Of a stretch of 64,000 bases of DNA, positions 1 through 8,200 are shown one piece after another. How positions within the stretch are numbered: the first letter of the stretch is position 1; each line of letters starts with the position of its first letter. The position numbers and the translations under genes are program-made. This DNA comes from Thermogemmatispora sp042408965 (GTDB taxonomy: Bacteria; Chloroflexota; Ktedonobacteria; Ktedonobacterales; Ktedonobacteraceae): positions 1 through 64,000 of the forward strand of contig JBHOQN010000044.1 in NCBI GenBank assembly GCA_042408965.1. Reading direction: 5' to 3'. Below the pieces are notes generated by a model. It searched no databases, was not told where the DNA came from, and worked only from the letters and a program-made list of their open reading frames with translations.

Positions 1-479
1 CTTTTAACCACCAGCGATAGAGCTTGCCACTAGAGCAGGTATGGCAAGGTATCTTGACCGTTCCAACAGAGCCTGTTGCCAGGCTCAGACTAGTCAACGA
101 AGGCTTTCACAAGCCTCCTGCTTCAGCAGTGGGTCATTGACTGGTTCAGACCTGCTTTCCTCATCACCATGATCGCCTGAAGGCGGTCAACCGGGTCCTG
201 TTCTTCTCTCGAATAGAATACGGACCACCACGCCGATTGGAACGATTGCTATTATCATACCCCATCCTGAGAGAGAGCGCCACCCCGGCATCAGCAACCA
301 TGAAGCGATCTGGCTCCGCAGAAGCCCCTGCTCACGAGTGTCTCTGGTCAGGCTGGCCCTTGGAGGAGGCACATGCCAGTAGCCACTAAGCAGCCCCTTC
401 AGGGGGAAGGTCCGCTGAATGGCGCGGTCCATATACATAGTATCTACTACCGGGTTGTGTAATTTGGTCACATTAGCCC
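1..479. other. Left-edge intergenic stretch, no supported gene
   Basis: I see no convincing gene here. One reverse-strand frame (187-471, 94 codons) contains a short hydrophobic stretch followed by basic residues, but it has no recognisable family, a poor ribosome-binding context and no partner gene. I leave it as unannotated rather than call it a protein. Confidence 0.4.
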
Positions 480-508
480 TTGTTTATGTATATTCTTTCC
501 ACTATAGT
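480..508 (+). promoter_or_regulatory. Sigma-70-type promoter of the split glutamate synthase operon
   Basis: TTGTTT at 480-485 is followed after 17 bp by TATAGT at 503-508. The start codon of the first gene is about 140 bases downstream, behind a strong AAGGAGGT at 630-637. The untranslated leader contains no riboswitch class that I recognise. Confidence 0.55.
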
Positions 509-647
509 ACCAATAACAGGCTACAAAAGCGCGTTTACGATGACCACGGGGGAGCGCGCCTGACACGCCGATATCTTCCACTGGGACCCGATACGTCAGC
601 ATTACGCCCGTACTGTTCTCTCAATCTAACAAGGAGGTACTTCAACT

Positions 648-1604
648 ATGTGCGGCATCGCCGGTATCCTCTTCAAGCAGCACGATGGACCGATCGGGGA
701 GCTGCTGATCAAGATGCTAGCTATCCTCAACCGTCGGGGACCTGACTCGACCGGAGTGGCGCTCTACACGCGGCCGGAGCGAGGGAACCTGGTGCTCCGC
801 GTGAAGGTCGAGGAGCCTGCAGAGCGTGAGAGCACCGACTGGGAGGAGCTGCTCGTTGACACCGCCAGCGAGTTCGGCGCCGTGAAGCAGAGCAGCCGTG
901 TGGGATACTATGTGCGCCTGGTGATGGACTACGCTGGTGATTATGAGACGCTGGCCGCGGCCCTCGAGGCGAGCGCAGCCGGGGTAGAGGTTTTCAGCAT
1001 GGGTCAGCATCTGGAAGTCGTCAAGGATATGGGCAGCGCGCACGGACTGGACACCATCTACAACATCTCCGGCATCTACGGGAGCCACGGCATCTCACAC
1101 ACGCGCATGGCGACCGAGAGCCGCGTCGATATCAGCCATTCTCATCCCTTCTGGGCCCGGCCCTTCGCCGATATTGCCGTGGTGCATAACGGACATATCA
1201 CCAACTATCACAAGCTGCGCCGGCGTCTGGAGATCAAGGGCCACCACTTCAATACAGAGAACGACTCCGAAGTGATCGCCGTCTACATCGCCGATATGCT
1301 GCAGCAGGGGGCCAGTCTCGATGAGGCCGTACGCAGCACCATCGATGTGCTCGATGGAACCTTCACCTATCTCGTCGCAACCGGTGACAGCATTGGCTAC
1401 GCACGCGATCAGTTCGGGGTGAAGCCGCTGATGGTGGTGGAGAACGACGAGTTTGTGGCCATTGCCTCGGAGGAAGTGGCCCTGCGTCAGGCCTTCCCCT
1501 TCGAGCTAGATGCCCGCGAGGCTCCAGCGCGCGAGTATCGCACCTGGAAGCTGAGCGGCGCTCGTCAGCGCCCGGCTCATCTGCAGGCGCAGGCTACACG
1601 ATGA
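648..1604 (+). CDS. Class II glutamine amidotransferase subunit (GlxB/MgsA type) of a split glutamate synthase
   Basis: This 318-residue protein is an Ntn-type glutaminase that would release ammonia from glutamine for a partner synthase. Sequence evidence: MCGIAG start with the nucleophile Cys2, RRGPDSTG near residue 30, the HTRMATESRVDISHSHPF block near residue 150, HNGHITNYH near 177 and ENDSEVIAVY near 203. It is far shorter than full-length GltB and carries only the amidotransferase domain, as in GlxB of rhizobia and MgsA of the N-methylglutamate pathway. A GXGXG-domain gene follows 18 bases later and an FMN subunit after that, so the three form one operon. Whether the product is glutamate or an N-alkylglutamate cannot be read from this subunit; the substrate is inference. 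Confidence 0.85.
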   Translation: MCGIAGILFKQHDGPIGELLIKMLAILNRRGPDSTGVALYTRPERGNLVLRVKVEEPAERESTDWEELLVDTASEFGAVKQSSRVGYYVRLVMDYAGDYETLAAALEASAAGVEVFSMGQHLEVVKDMGSAHGLDTIYNISGIYGSHGISHTRMATESRVDISHSHPFWARPFADIAVVHNGHITNYHKLRRRLEIKGHHFNTENDSEVIAVYIADMLQQGASLDEAVRSTIDVLDGTFTYLVATGDSIGYARDQFGVKPLMVVENDEFVAIASEEVALRQAFPFELDAREAPAREYRTWKLSGARQRPAHLQAQATR

Positions 1605-1622
1605 AGGAAGGTGCAGGCTGCT

Positions 1623-2324
1623 ATGACCACATCGATCGATTGCGCTAAACACACCATTCGCGAGATTAATCTGGAGATTCGGCGCCTGGCCGCCGAGGGC
1701 GAGAGCGAGATCCACCTGCTCAATCCCGAGGCCCGCCACAGCCTGGGCGTGGCCCTCTTCCATCCTGTAAAGGTCGTTGTCGAGGGAACCGCCGGCTACT
1801 TCTGTGGCGCGATGGCCGATGGCGCGCAGTTTCATATTCTCGGAAACACTGGCTGGTCGGTTGGTGAGTGCATGCTGAACGGCGAGATCATCGTCGAGCG
1901 CAACAGTGCCAGCAGTACGGGGGCCTCGATTCGCGGCGGCACCGTAGTGGTTAAGGGCCACGCAGGGGCGCGCACTGGCATCAGCCAGAAGGGTGGTCTC
2001 ATCGTCGTTGGCGGTGACACTGGCTACATGACCGGCTTTATGATGCAGCGCGGCACAATGATTATTTGCGGCGATGCCGCCGAGGGCCTGGGCGACTCCA
2101 TGTACGATGGAACCATCTATCTGGGCGGTGAGGTACGCGAGCTGGGGAACGACGCCGTGCTCAAAGAGATGACCGAGGCCGATCGCGCCTTCCTGGCAGA
2201 GACGCTGGCCCGCTATGGCCTCAGCGAGCGGCGTCCGCTGAGCGATTTCAAAAAGATTGGTTCCGGTGGCAAGCTGCACAATTTCTCCAAAGCCGACTTT
2301 GAGCTGTGGCGCGTTGCCATGTAG
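1623..2324 (+). CDS. GXGXG-domain subunit (GlxC/MgsB type) of a split glutamate synthase
   Basis: This 233-residue protein corresponds to the C-terminal alpha-subunit (GXGXG) domain of glutamate synthase, a right-handed beta-helix that scaffolds the amidotransferase and FMN domains. The helix is visible as repeated Gly-rich turns from residue 55 to 175 (for example GNTGWSVGECM, GASIRGGTVVVKGHAGARTG, GGDTGYMTGF, GDAAEGLGDSMYDGTIYLGG). I chose ATG 1623 over GTG 1611 because the GTG overlaps the AGGAAGG ribosome-binding site at 1606-1611. The gene lies between the amidotransferase and the FMN subunit on the same strand, the order seen in glxBCD and mgsABC. It has no catalytic residues of its own and needs the neighbours to function. 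Confidence 0.85.
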   Translation: MTTSIDCAKHTIREINLEIRRLAAEGESEIHLLNPEARHSLGVALFHPVKVVVEGTAGYFCGAMADGAQFHILGNTGWSVGECMLNGEIIVERNSASSTGASIRGGTVVVKGHAGARTGISQKGGLIVVGGDTGYMTGFMMQRGTMIICGDAAEGLGDSMYDGTIYLGGEVRELGNDAVLKEMTEADRAFLAETLARYGLSERRPLSDFKKIGSGGKLHNFSKADFELWRVAM

Positions 2325-2410
2325 ATGGCAGAGCAGACAGGAAGCGACGTATGTACTTGCGGGTAGGGGCTGCGAGCGAGGCAGCTCCTCCCTTCTCTGA
2401 GGGATAGCCT

Positions 2411-3874
2411 ATGAGCGACATTCACGAACACGAGAAACCGCTGGTCCGCTATGGACAGCTCTGGACGCCAGAGATGATGGAGGATGTGCAGATCAAAGCC
2501 GAGCTGGGACGCTATCGCATCCGCGGCTTCAGCACCCTCCGCAAATTCGTCTCCTTTGACGATCTGACATTTGTGCCCTGCACGCTCAGCCGGGTGCCTC
2601 TGGAGGGCTACCGTGAGAAATGCGTGACGGAGACGCTGCTGGGAACACGCTTTGCGAAGAAGCCGGTGAAGCTCTCGACGCCAATTACCATTGCCGGCAT
2701 GAGCTTTGGCGCGCTCTCGCGCAATGCCAAGATCGCCCTGGGGCGTGCGGCGACGCGCCTGGGCATCTCCACCACAACGGGCGATGGTGGCATGCTGCTG
2801 GCCGAGCGCGAGGCCTCCAATCAGCTCGTCTACCAGGTGCTGCCGAGCCGCTACGGCTTCAATCCACACCATCTGCGCATGGCCAACGCCATCGAGATCT
2901 GCATCGGCCAGGGCGCCAAGCCCGGCACGGGTGGCGTGCTCCTCGGTCAGAAGGTCTCCCAGGAGATCGCCGAGATGCGCGAACTGCCGCCCGGCGTTGA
3001 TCAGCGCAGCCCGGTGCGCCATCCCGACTGGACCGGCCCCGATGATATGGTGGCCAAGATTGAGGAGCTCCGTGAGGCCACCGACTGGGAGGTACCGATC
3101 TACGTCAAGATCGGAGCCTCGCGCGTCGCCGACGACGTGAAGCTGGCGGCGAAGGCGGGCTGCGATGTGATCGTACTGGACGGTGCCGAGGGTGGCACCG
3201 CGGCCTCACCCGACATCCTCATGGAGCACACCGGCATTCCCACGCTGGCGGCGGTCGTCGAGGCGCGCAACGCGCTGCATGAGATCGGCATGGACGGCGT
3301 GGTCCAGCTGGTGGTCTCCGGCGGCATTCGCAGCGGTGTCGATGCTGCCAAGGCTCTGGCGCTCGGCGCCGATGCCGTCTCGATCGGGACGGCGGCCCTC
3401 ATCGCCCTCAACTGCAATCGTCCCATCTACGTCGAGGACTACCACGCCCTGGGCACCGAGCCGTATGCCTGCCACCACTGCCATACCGGCCGCTGCCCTG
3501 TGGGCATCGCCACCCAGGACCCCGAGCTCATCAAGCGCCTCGACATTGATGAGGCCGCCGATCGTGTGGTGAACTTCATCAACTCCATGACGATGGAGAT
3601 TCAGATGCTGGCGCGGGCCTGTGGCAAGAGCAATGTCCATGATCTGGAGCCGGAGGATCTGCGCGCGCTCACCCTGGAGGCCTCCTTTATCACCGGTATC
3701 CCGGTCGTCGGCACCAATCTGGTCTTCGGCCGGCCGGATCTCTGGCCGCAGCCGCAGCATAACGGCAACGGCCATAGCTCCCCCCAGGGCGCCTCACTGG
3801 AGCTGGCCAGCCGCAGCAATCACAGCAAGCAGGGGGCAAAGAAGAAGGGCCGCAAGCGCTCCGATGCGAAGTAG
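2411..3874 (+). CDS. FMN-binding glutamate synthase subunit (GlxD/MgsC type)
   Basis: The 487-residue protein is the catalytic TIM-barrel of a glutamate-synthase-like enzyme, expected to reduce an imino intermediate from 2-oxoglutarate with FMN and an iron-sulfur cluster. Visible features are TPITIAGMSFGALS near residue 90, KPGTGGVLLG near 170, IYVKIGASRVADDV near 230, VIVLDGAEGGTAASP near 255, the VSGGIRSGVDAAKALALGADAVSIGTA flavin-phosphate region split around residue 310, and the cluster motif CHHCHTGRCPVGI near 355. The last 30 residues are a Lys/Ser-rich tail not seen in the core family. No GltD-type NADPH subunit lies nearby, so the electron donor is unknown; ferredoxin is possible. It closes a three-gene operon. 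The alternative to plain glutamate synthase is N-methylglutamate synthase, favoured by the amine-type neighbours. Confidence 0.85.
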   Translation: MSDIHEHEKPLVRYGQLWTPEMMEDVQIKAELGRYRIRGFSTLRKFVSFDDLTFVPCTLSRVPLEGYREKCVTETLLGTRFAKKPVKLSTPITIAGMSFGALSRNAKIALGRAATRLGISTTTGDGGMLLAEREASNQLVYQVLPSRYGFNPHHLRMANAIEICIGQGAKPGTGGVLLGQKVSQEIAEMRELPPGVDQRSPVRHPDWTGPDDMVAKIEELREATDWEVPIYVKIGASRVADDVKLAAKAGCDVIVLDGAEGGTAASPDILMEHTGIPTLAAVVEARNALHEIGMDGVVQLVVSGGIRSGVDAAKALALGADAVSIGTAALIALNCNRPIYVEDYHALGTEPYACHHCHTGRCPVGIATQDPELIKRLDIDEAADRVVNFINSMTMEIQMLARACGKSNVHDLEPEDLRALTLEASFITGIPVVGTNLVFGRPDLWPQPQHNGNGHSSPQGASLELASRSNHSKQGAKKKGRKRSDAK

Positions 3875-3988
3875 GCCGGCAGAGCGCAGGCAGCCCTGAG
3901 CCAGAGCCAGGCCCGGTCCCGGCCTGCCGGCAGGCGTCGTTGGCGCCGGCGGAGCCGAGGCCGGGTCTGACGGGCTGACACGCCGGTA

Positions 3989-4954
3989 TCAGGGTAGAGA
4001 CGCCGAAGGAGGCGCCGCCTGGGAGCCAAGCTCCTGCTTGAGCGTGTCAACCTCCTGCTGAAGTGTCGCCACTTCCTGCTGGAGCGCAGGAATCCGTGGA
4101 TCCTGCCCGGGACCGGTGTCCAGGTGCATCAGGTAGGCCGGGCCGCTCCCCGGCGGGTTATCGATCAGGTGATTGGGGTCCCAGCAGACCACCCCGCGCT
4201 CGAAGCGCTGCAGCACGACGCCGGGGTAGCGCTGCTGATCGATGGGGGTCTCGTTGGAGAGCGGCAGGCCCAGGTAGGTCAGCCCGTTGAGCGCGTCGTC
4301 TCCATAGCGGCGGTAGAAGTCCAGAATACCGTGGCCGACCAGGTAGCCCGTTCTGGTGCAGCGCCAGACGTCGTTGCCCAGGTCCACAAAGTAGCTGCGA
4401 GCCGAGGCGATATCCAGCATAAACCCTCCTTGGGCGAGGAACGTCCAGAGATCGTTCCAGGGATAGTTCCCTGGACATCTGGCCCGTGAGATTGGATCAA
4501 GCTCGAAGTGTCCAATGATCCCTCCGCTGGCGTCACCGTGCCGCATCGGCAGGCCGTGACGCTCGCAGATCGAGCGAATCAGACGAAACGAGGCGCGCTT
4601 CTGGGCGCTGGTGAGCGGCGTCGAGTTATCCGGCGCCGGGTCGACATGCTCGATACTGATGGTCAGCAGGTTGAGATTCACGCCGGTGGGCAGAAAGGCG
4701 GCGTGACCCTGCTCCAGACAGCAGTTCCCGCCGGCCCCGTCGCGTTCGCGCACGCATTGGACCACCACCCCATCCTGCCCGACGACGTAGTGGGTGCTCG
4801 TCATCGCGGCGTTGGTCGCAAAGTAGGTCGCGACCTCCTGGGCGGTATGAAAGCCTGCGGTCTTGTGAATCACCACCCAGCGTGGCTGATTGGCGTCGAT
4901 AAAGACCCGCGACCGATCCACAAACATGGGAATGGCCTCCGCGTAATCGGTCAT
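3989..4954 (-). CDS. N-acetylmuramoyl-L-alanine amidase (PGRP/Ami_2 domain) with coiled-coil tail
   Basis: This 321-residue protein would cleave the amide between muramic acid and L-alanine in peptidoglycan, or a related peptide amide. The amidase_2 fold spans about residues 20-170: WVVIHKTAG gives the first zinc His, THYVVGQDGVV the second strand, ISIEHVD the central strand, and GHFELDPISRARCPG the last His/Cys ligands. Residues 185-290 are a separate Trp/Tyr-rich domain that may bind the wall, and residues 290-312 form a short heptad coiled coil with LQQEVATLQQEVDTLKQEL. No signal peptide is evident. I start at ATG 4954 because TGGAGGTGG precedes it; an upstream frame to 5026 has no such site. 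It is divergent to the FAD oxidoreductase gene and looks unrelated to the surrounding amine genes. Confidence 0.75.
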   Translation of the reverse strand: MTDYAEAIPMFVDRSRVFIDANQPRWVVIHKTAGFHTAQEVATYFATNAAMTSTHYVVGQDGVVVQCVRERDGAGGNCCLEQGHAAFLPTGVNLNLLTISIEHVDPAPDNSTPLTSAQKRASFRLIRSICERHGLPMRHGDASGGIIGHFELDPISRARCPGNYPWNDLWTFLAQGGFMLDIASARSYFVDLGNDVWRCTRTGYLVGHGILDFYRRYGDDALNGLTYLGLPLSNETPIDQQRYPGVVLQRFERGVVCWDPNHLIDNPPGSGPAYLMHLDTGPGQDPRIPALQQEVATLQQEVDTLKQELGSQAAPPSASLP

Positions 4955-5268
4955 GGGCGGTCCACCTCCATGGCGCGCGCGCTCCGCGCCATTGCTTCCG
5001 GGATCATGCTTGCTCCTTACTAGCATGCAGGTCCAGACCCGACTGCTCTGAGGATGCTCTTGGGCGTGAAGCCGGCCCTGTCATCCTCTCTCGTCGGTAG
5101 GATGGCTTTAGTCTCTACACTCATGTCTGTAGCGTAAAAATAGCCAGTGTAACCTGCTATGGCTTCTCTATGTTCAGTGTACTGTTCGTGCCAAATACAT
5201 GGTGATGAATAGGAAGAACTATGTGCTGACTATCTATAGCAGGCCGGTCCCAGTAGACAGCCGTTACA

Positions 5269-5297
5269 TTGCGCCAGCGAGCGTGCAATGATAGGAT
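5269..5297 (+). promoter_or_regulatory. Candidate promoter with an embedded palindrome upstream of the oxidoreductase/BMC operon
   Basis: TTGCGC at 5269-5274 and TAGGAT at 5292-5297 are 17 bp apart. Between and over them lies a perfect inverted repeat, CATTGC at 5267-5272 and GCAATG at 5285-5290, which would suit an operator. The match to consensus is moderate and there is no family evidence for the regulator. Confidence 0.4.
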
Positions 5298-5415
5298 GGG
5301 CCTGGAGCGCGGGCAGGGGGTGCTCGTCTGCTGCCGAGGAACGCCCTCCTGACGCCGCTTGACTTCAAGGCAGCCTGTCTGTTCGGTCAGCCTGAGCGAA
5401 AGGGCCTCTCTATCC

Positions 5416-6609
5416 ATGCAAAGAACCGCAGATGTCGTCATCATTGGAGCTGGCGTGAATGGCGCCAGCCTGGCCTATCATCTGGCGCAGGCCGGAATCA
5501 GCAAGGTGGTTATCCTCGAAAAGCAGGTCGCGGCGGCGGGCGCGACCGGCCTTTCCAGCGGCCTCGTGCGTATGCACTACGCCAATGAGATCGAAGCCCG
5601 TCTGGCTCTGAGCAGCTTCCAGTATTTCCGCAACTGGGGCGAGGTCGTTGGCGGCGATTGTGGCTTTGTGGAGACCGGCTTTGTGCGCACCGTGGGGCCG
5701 CAGAACACGGAGAAACTGCGCGCCAACGTGGCCATGTTGCAGCGCATCGGCGTGGAGACACGCCTGGTAGCTGGCGCTGAGCTGAGCGCGCTCCTGCCGA
5801 CCATGCGCCTGGACGACGTGGCGCTCGCGGCCTATGAGCCGCATTCCGGCTATGCCGATCCCACGGCCACCACGCTCTCCCTCCTGGATGCCGCTCGTCG
5901 GCGCGGGGTTGTCCTGGAGCAGGGCGTGACGGTGCAGGGATTTGCCGCACGTGGCGGCCGTATCACGGTCGTACAGACCAGTGCGGGCAGCATCGAGGCC
6001 GGCGTGGTCGTCTGCGCTGCCGGCGGCTGGACTATGAAACTGCTGGAGCCGCTCGGCCTCCACTTCCCGGTCTGGAACGTACGCCATCAGGTGGTGATCC
6101 TGCAGCGTCCTCCTGAGATCTGGCAGGAGCATATGACCTTCATCGACGGCGCTCTGGATGCCTACTATCGTCCCGACAGTCCCGGGCTGACCCTTGTGGG
6201 CGGTGGGGCCATGCAGCCTGGCATCGATCCTGATACCTACGAGCAGACGGTCGATGATAGCTTTGTCGAGGAGGTGGCGGAGAAGATCTCCTATCGCATG
6301 CCGGCGATGGCGAGCGCCACCTACCGGCGTGGCTGGTCGGGAGTCTTTGCGGTCAGCGCTGATCTGCACCCGCTGATCGGCCCTGTGCCGGGATATGAGA
6401 ACGGCTATGCCATCTTCGGCTGTAATGGCACGGGCTTTAAGACCGCTCCGGCGGTCGGCAAAGCTGTAGCCGAGCAGATCCTGGGCGTTCGCGAGCCAGA
6501 GATCGATATTTCGGCCCTGCGTCCTTCGCGCTACCTGGAGCAGGCCTCCATTCGTGATCCCTACGGCTATTCGGACCGTCCCCAGGAGCATACGGAACCG
6601 CCCCAGTAG
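5416..6609 (+). CDS. FAD-dependent amine oxidoreductase, DAO/sarcosine-oxidase-beta family
   Basis: The 397-residue flavoprotein has the N-terminal dinucleotide fold VVIIGAGVNGASLAYHLAQ at residues 7-25, the ribose-binding acid at the end of VVILEK, a middle substrate domain, and a C-terminal FAD closure with HPLIGPVPGYENGYAIFGCNGTG and then GFKTAPAVGKAVAEQ. The family oxidises secondary or primary amines of amino acids (sarcosine, dimethylglycine, glycine), yielding an imine and then an aldehyde. ATG 5416 places the Rossmann motif at the usual distance; the frame opens upstream at TTG 5359 without a good ribosome site. It directly precedes the microcompartment operon on the same strand and lies just past a glutamate-synthase-like operon, so it is the best candidate in the locus to generate the aldehyde substrate. 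The substrate itself is inference. No encapsulation peptide is visible. Confidence 0.8.
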   Translation: MQRTADVVIIGAGVNGASLAYHLAQAGISKVVILEKQVAAAGATGLSSGLVRMHYANEIEARLALSSFQYFRNWGEVVGGDCGFVETGFVRTVGPQNTEKLRANVAMLQRIGVETRLVAGAELSALLPTMRLDDVALAAYEPHSGYADPTATTLSLLDAARRRGVVLEQGVTVQGFAARGGRITVVQTSAGSIEAGVVVCAAGGWTMKLLEPLGLHFPVWNVRHQVVILQRPPEIWQEHMTFIDGALDAYYRPDSPGLTLVGGGAMQPGIDPDTYEQTVDDSFVEEVAEKISYRMPAMASATYRRGWSGVFAVSADLHPLIGPVPGYENGYAIFGCNGTGFKTAPAVGKAVAEQILGVREPEIDISALRPSRYLEQASIRDPYGYSDRPQEHTEPPQ

Positions 6610-6641
6610 GAGCTACATTTCCGGGCCCCTGCCTGCCGGGC

Positions 6642-6670
6642 GGAGTGAGTGAGCGAGTGAGTGAGTGAGC
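6642..6670 (+). repeat. GAGT/GTGA short tandem repeat
   Basis: The stretch is made of GAGTGAGTGAGC-type tetranucleotide units between the oxidoreductase stop codon and the next ribosome-binding site. A related, shorter copy occurs in inverse orientation at 16914-16933. Confidence 0.6.
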
Positions 6671-6711
6671 CGCGCCGGCGAGCCAGCCGGCACGGCAGAG
6701 AGGAGGGAGAT

Positions 6712-7095
6712 ATGCCCAAACGGTTTGTGATCAACATCGGTGGCACGCGCGCGGTCGCGGAGCTGCTGGAGCAGGAGGCGCCGCGGCTCTCGCGCTGTGT
6801 CTGGGAGAACCTGCCAGTCGAGAGCTTTGGTGTGCATGCCAAGTTCGCCGGCCGCGAGATGATCGTGATGGTGCCCTTCTATGCTGAGGCCGAGAACGAG
6901 GTGCTCAACGTGCAACCGGGCGATGTGGCCTACTATCCTGGACGGCAGACCATCTGCGTCTTTTACGGAGATACCATGCCGTTCGGCAAGGTCAGCGTCT
7001 TCGCTCGTATTGTCGAGCGTCTCGATGATCTGAAGGTCATTGGCGATCGTCTGCTGCGTGAGGGTATTGTGCCGGCCAGATTGGAGCGGGCCTGA
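6712..7095 (+). CDS. DUF3830-like protein (cyclophilin-like fold), first gene of the BMC operon
   Basis: This 127-residue protein resembles the DUF3830 family, small beta-barrel proteins of cyclophilin-like fold whose role is unknown. The visible signature is the run of short strands with RFVINIGGTRAVAELLEQEAP at the start, SRCVWENLPVE, the Gly-rich AKFAGREM, VQPGDVAYYPGRQTICVFYGDT and a final helix with VIGDRLLREG. The start at 6712 has a strong GAGGAGGGAGA site; an upstream in-frame start would read through the GAGT repeat. The gene is 102 bases after the FAD oxidoreductase and 14 bases before a candidate cargo protein, so it is probably co-transcribed with the shell genes. It lacks an encapsulation-type helix. 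A ligand-binding or metal-binding helper enzyme is possible but unproven. Confidence 0.65.
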   Translation: MPKRFVINIGGTRAVAELLEQEAPRLSRCVWENLPVESFGVHAKFAGREMIVMVPFYAEAENEVLNVQPGDVAYYPGRQTICVFYGDTMPFGKVSVFARIVERLDDLKVIGDRLLREGIVPARLERA

Positions 7096-7109
7096 GTGAG
7101 GAAGGTGCC

Positions 7110-8036
7110 ATGAACGAGAGCGAGATTCAGACAATCGTGCAGGAGGTGATGCGCCGCCTGCTCAGTGAGCAGGGCCGGGGCGCGAGCACCGGGACGAGCA
7201 GTTGCGCCTGTCAGAACGGCCATGGGCACGCCAGCGGGGCAGGCGACTCCGAGAGCGTGGCCGTGACCTCGGTGGTCACGCGCAACGAGATCAGCGAGTT
7301 TGTGAAAGCTGGCAAGAAGCGCCTGCTGGTGCAGCGCGGAGGCCTGATCACCCCGCTGGCACGCGATCTGGCGACCGAGCATGGTCTGGAGATTGTGTGG
7401 GCCAGTGAGGAGGCGGGAGGCAATGGCGCAAGCGCCCGCCCGAGCTCCAACGCCGAGCCAGGCGCGAGCGCTGGTGAGACGGCGCTGGCCTGCCTGCGCT
7501 GCCACTCCTGCCTGGAGCCAGCCTTTTATGAGCGGGCCTTGCGCGAGCTGGAGGGCAGCACGGCGCGGGTCCTCGGCGAGCTGCGCGCCTTCATCCAGCG
7601 CTGCTGGGAGCAGGAACCGCCCGACATCAGGCGTCTGCGTACCATCTCGCGACCCCCGATGGGGACCCTGCCCTGCTGCTTCTATGCGAATTTCAACCTG
7701 TTCTGGGCGGGCGAGAACCTGCAGGTCTGTCGCCTGCTGGTCCAGAGTGGCACGCTGCCTGTGGCCGCGGTCAGCCAGATGGTGGCGGCTCTGCTGGAGC
7801 GCCATGCGGCCCGCCTCGAGAAGTGGGAGATGAGCGAGACTGTGGCCCTGGAGCGCATGCTCATCCAGTACTTCCGCGGAGCAGGTCCCGCCAGCGCCGA
7901 GGAGTTTCTGGCGGTCGTTGAGCACGCCATGATCGCGCTGGATCGCGTGCAGAGCTGGATTGATGGCTTGCTCCCCTGGAGCGACCTGGACGCGCGCGTG
8001 GCCCTGCGCCACCCTATCTGGTACGTCCGCGTCTGA
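7110..8036 (+). CDS. Unknown 308-residue protein, candidate BMC cargo
   Basis: I do not recognise a full-length family. Residues 2-18 (NESEIQTIVQEVMRRLL) form an amphipathic helix like the encapsulation peptides of BMC cargo, followed by a Gly/Ser-rich linker. Residues 50-93 resemble the N-terminal segment of EutT/EutQ-type proteins: ITRNEI-like start, then GKKRLLVQRGGLITPLARDL and HGLEIVW. A similar module recurs in the gene at 10410. From residue 125 the protein is mostly alpha-helical and begins with a Cys cluster, CLRCHSC, with a further CC pair at GTLPCCFYANFNLFW near residue 190, so metal binding is conceivable. The start follows AGGAAGG with good spacing, 14 bases after the previous gene. 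The C-terminal part could be the unrecognised signature enzyme of this compartment; that is inference. Confidence 0.6.
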   Translation: MNESEIQTIVQEVMRRLLSEQGRGASTGTSSCACQNGHGHASGAGDSESVAVTSVVTRNEISEFVKAGKKRLLVQRGGLITPLARDLATEHGLEIVWASEEAGGNGASARPSSNAEPGASAGETALACLRCHSCLEPAFYERALRELEGSTARVLGELRAFIQRCWEQEPPDIRRLRTISRPPMGTLPCCFYANFNLFWAGENLQVCRLLVQSGTLPVAAVSQMVAALLERHAARLEKWEMSETVALERMLIQYFRGAGPASAEEFLAVVEHAMIALDRVQSWIDGLLPWSDLDARVALRHPIWYVRV

Positions 8037-8200
8037 GGTTCGGCGGCGCTGCCTGGGGATGACACCCGGCGGCGAGCAACGTGGATATTGAGCCGATCGA
8101 TCTATCTATCAACTGTCGTCTAGCGTATCTCTGCCTGGCCTTGCAGGCGGCCTCTGAAGCGGAGCAGGCCGCCATTCAACCGAGGAGAAAGAGGAAAACT

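Noticed and set aside
187..471. 94-codon reverse-strand small membrane protein
   Set aside because: One hydrophobic stretch but no family, weak start context and no conserved neighbour.
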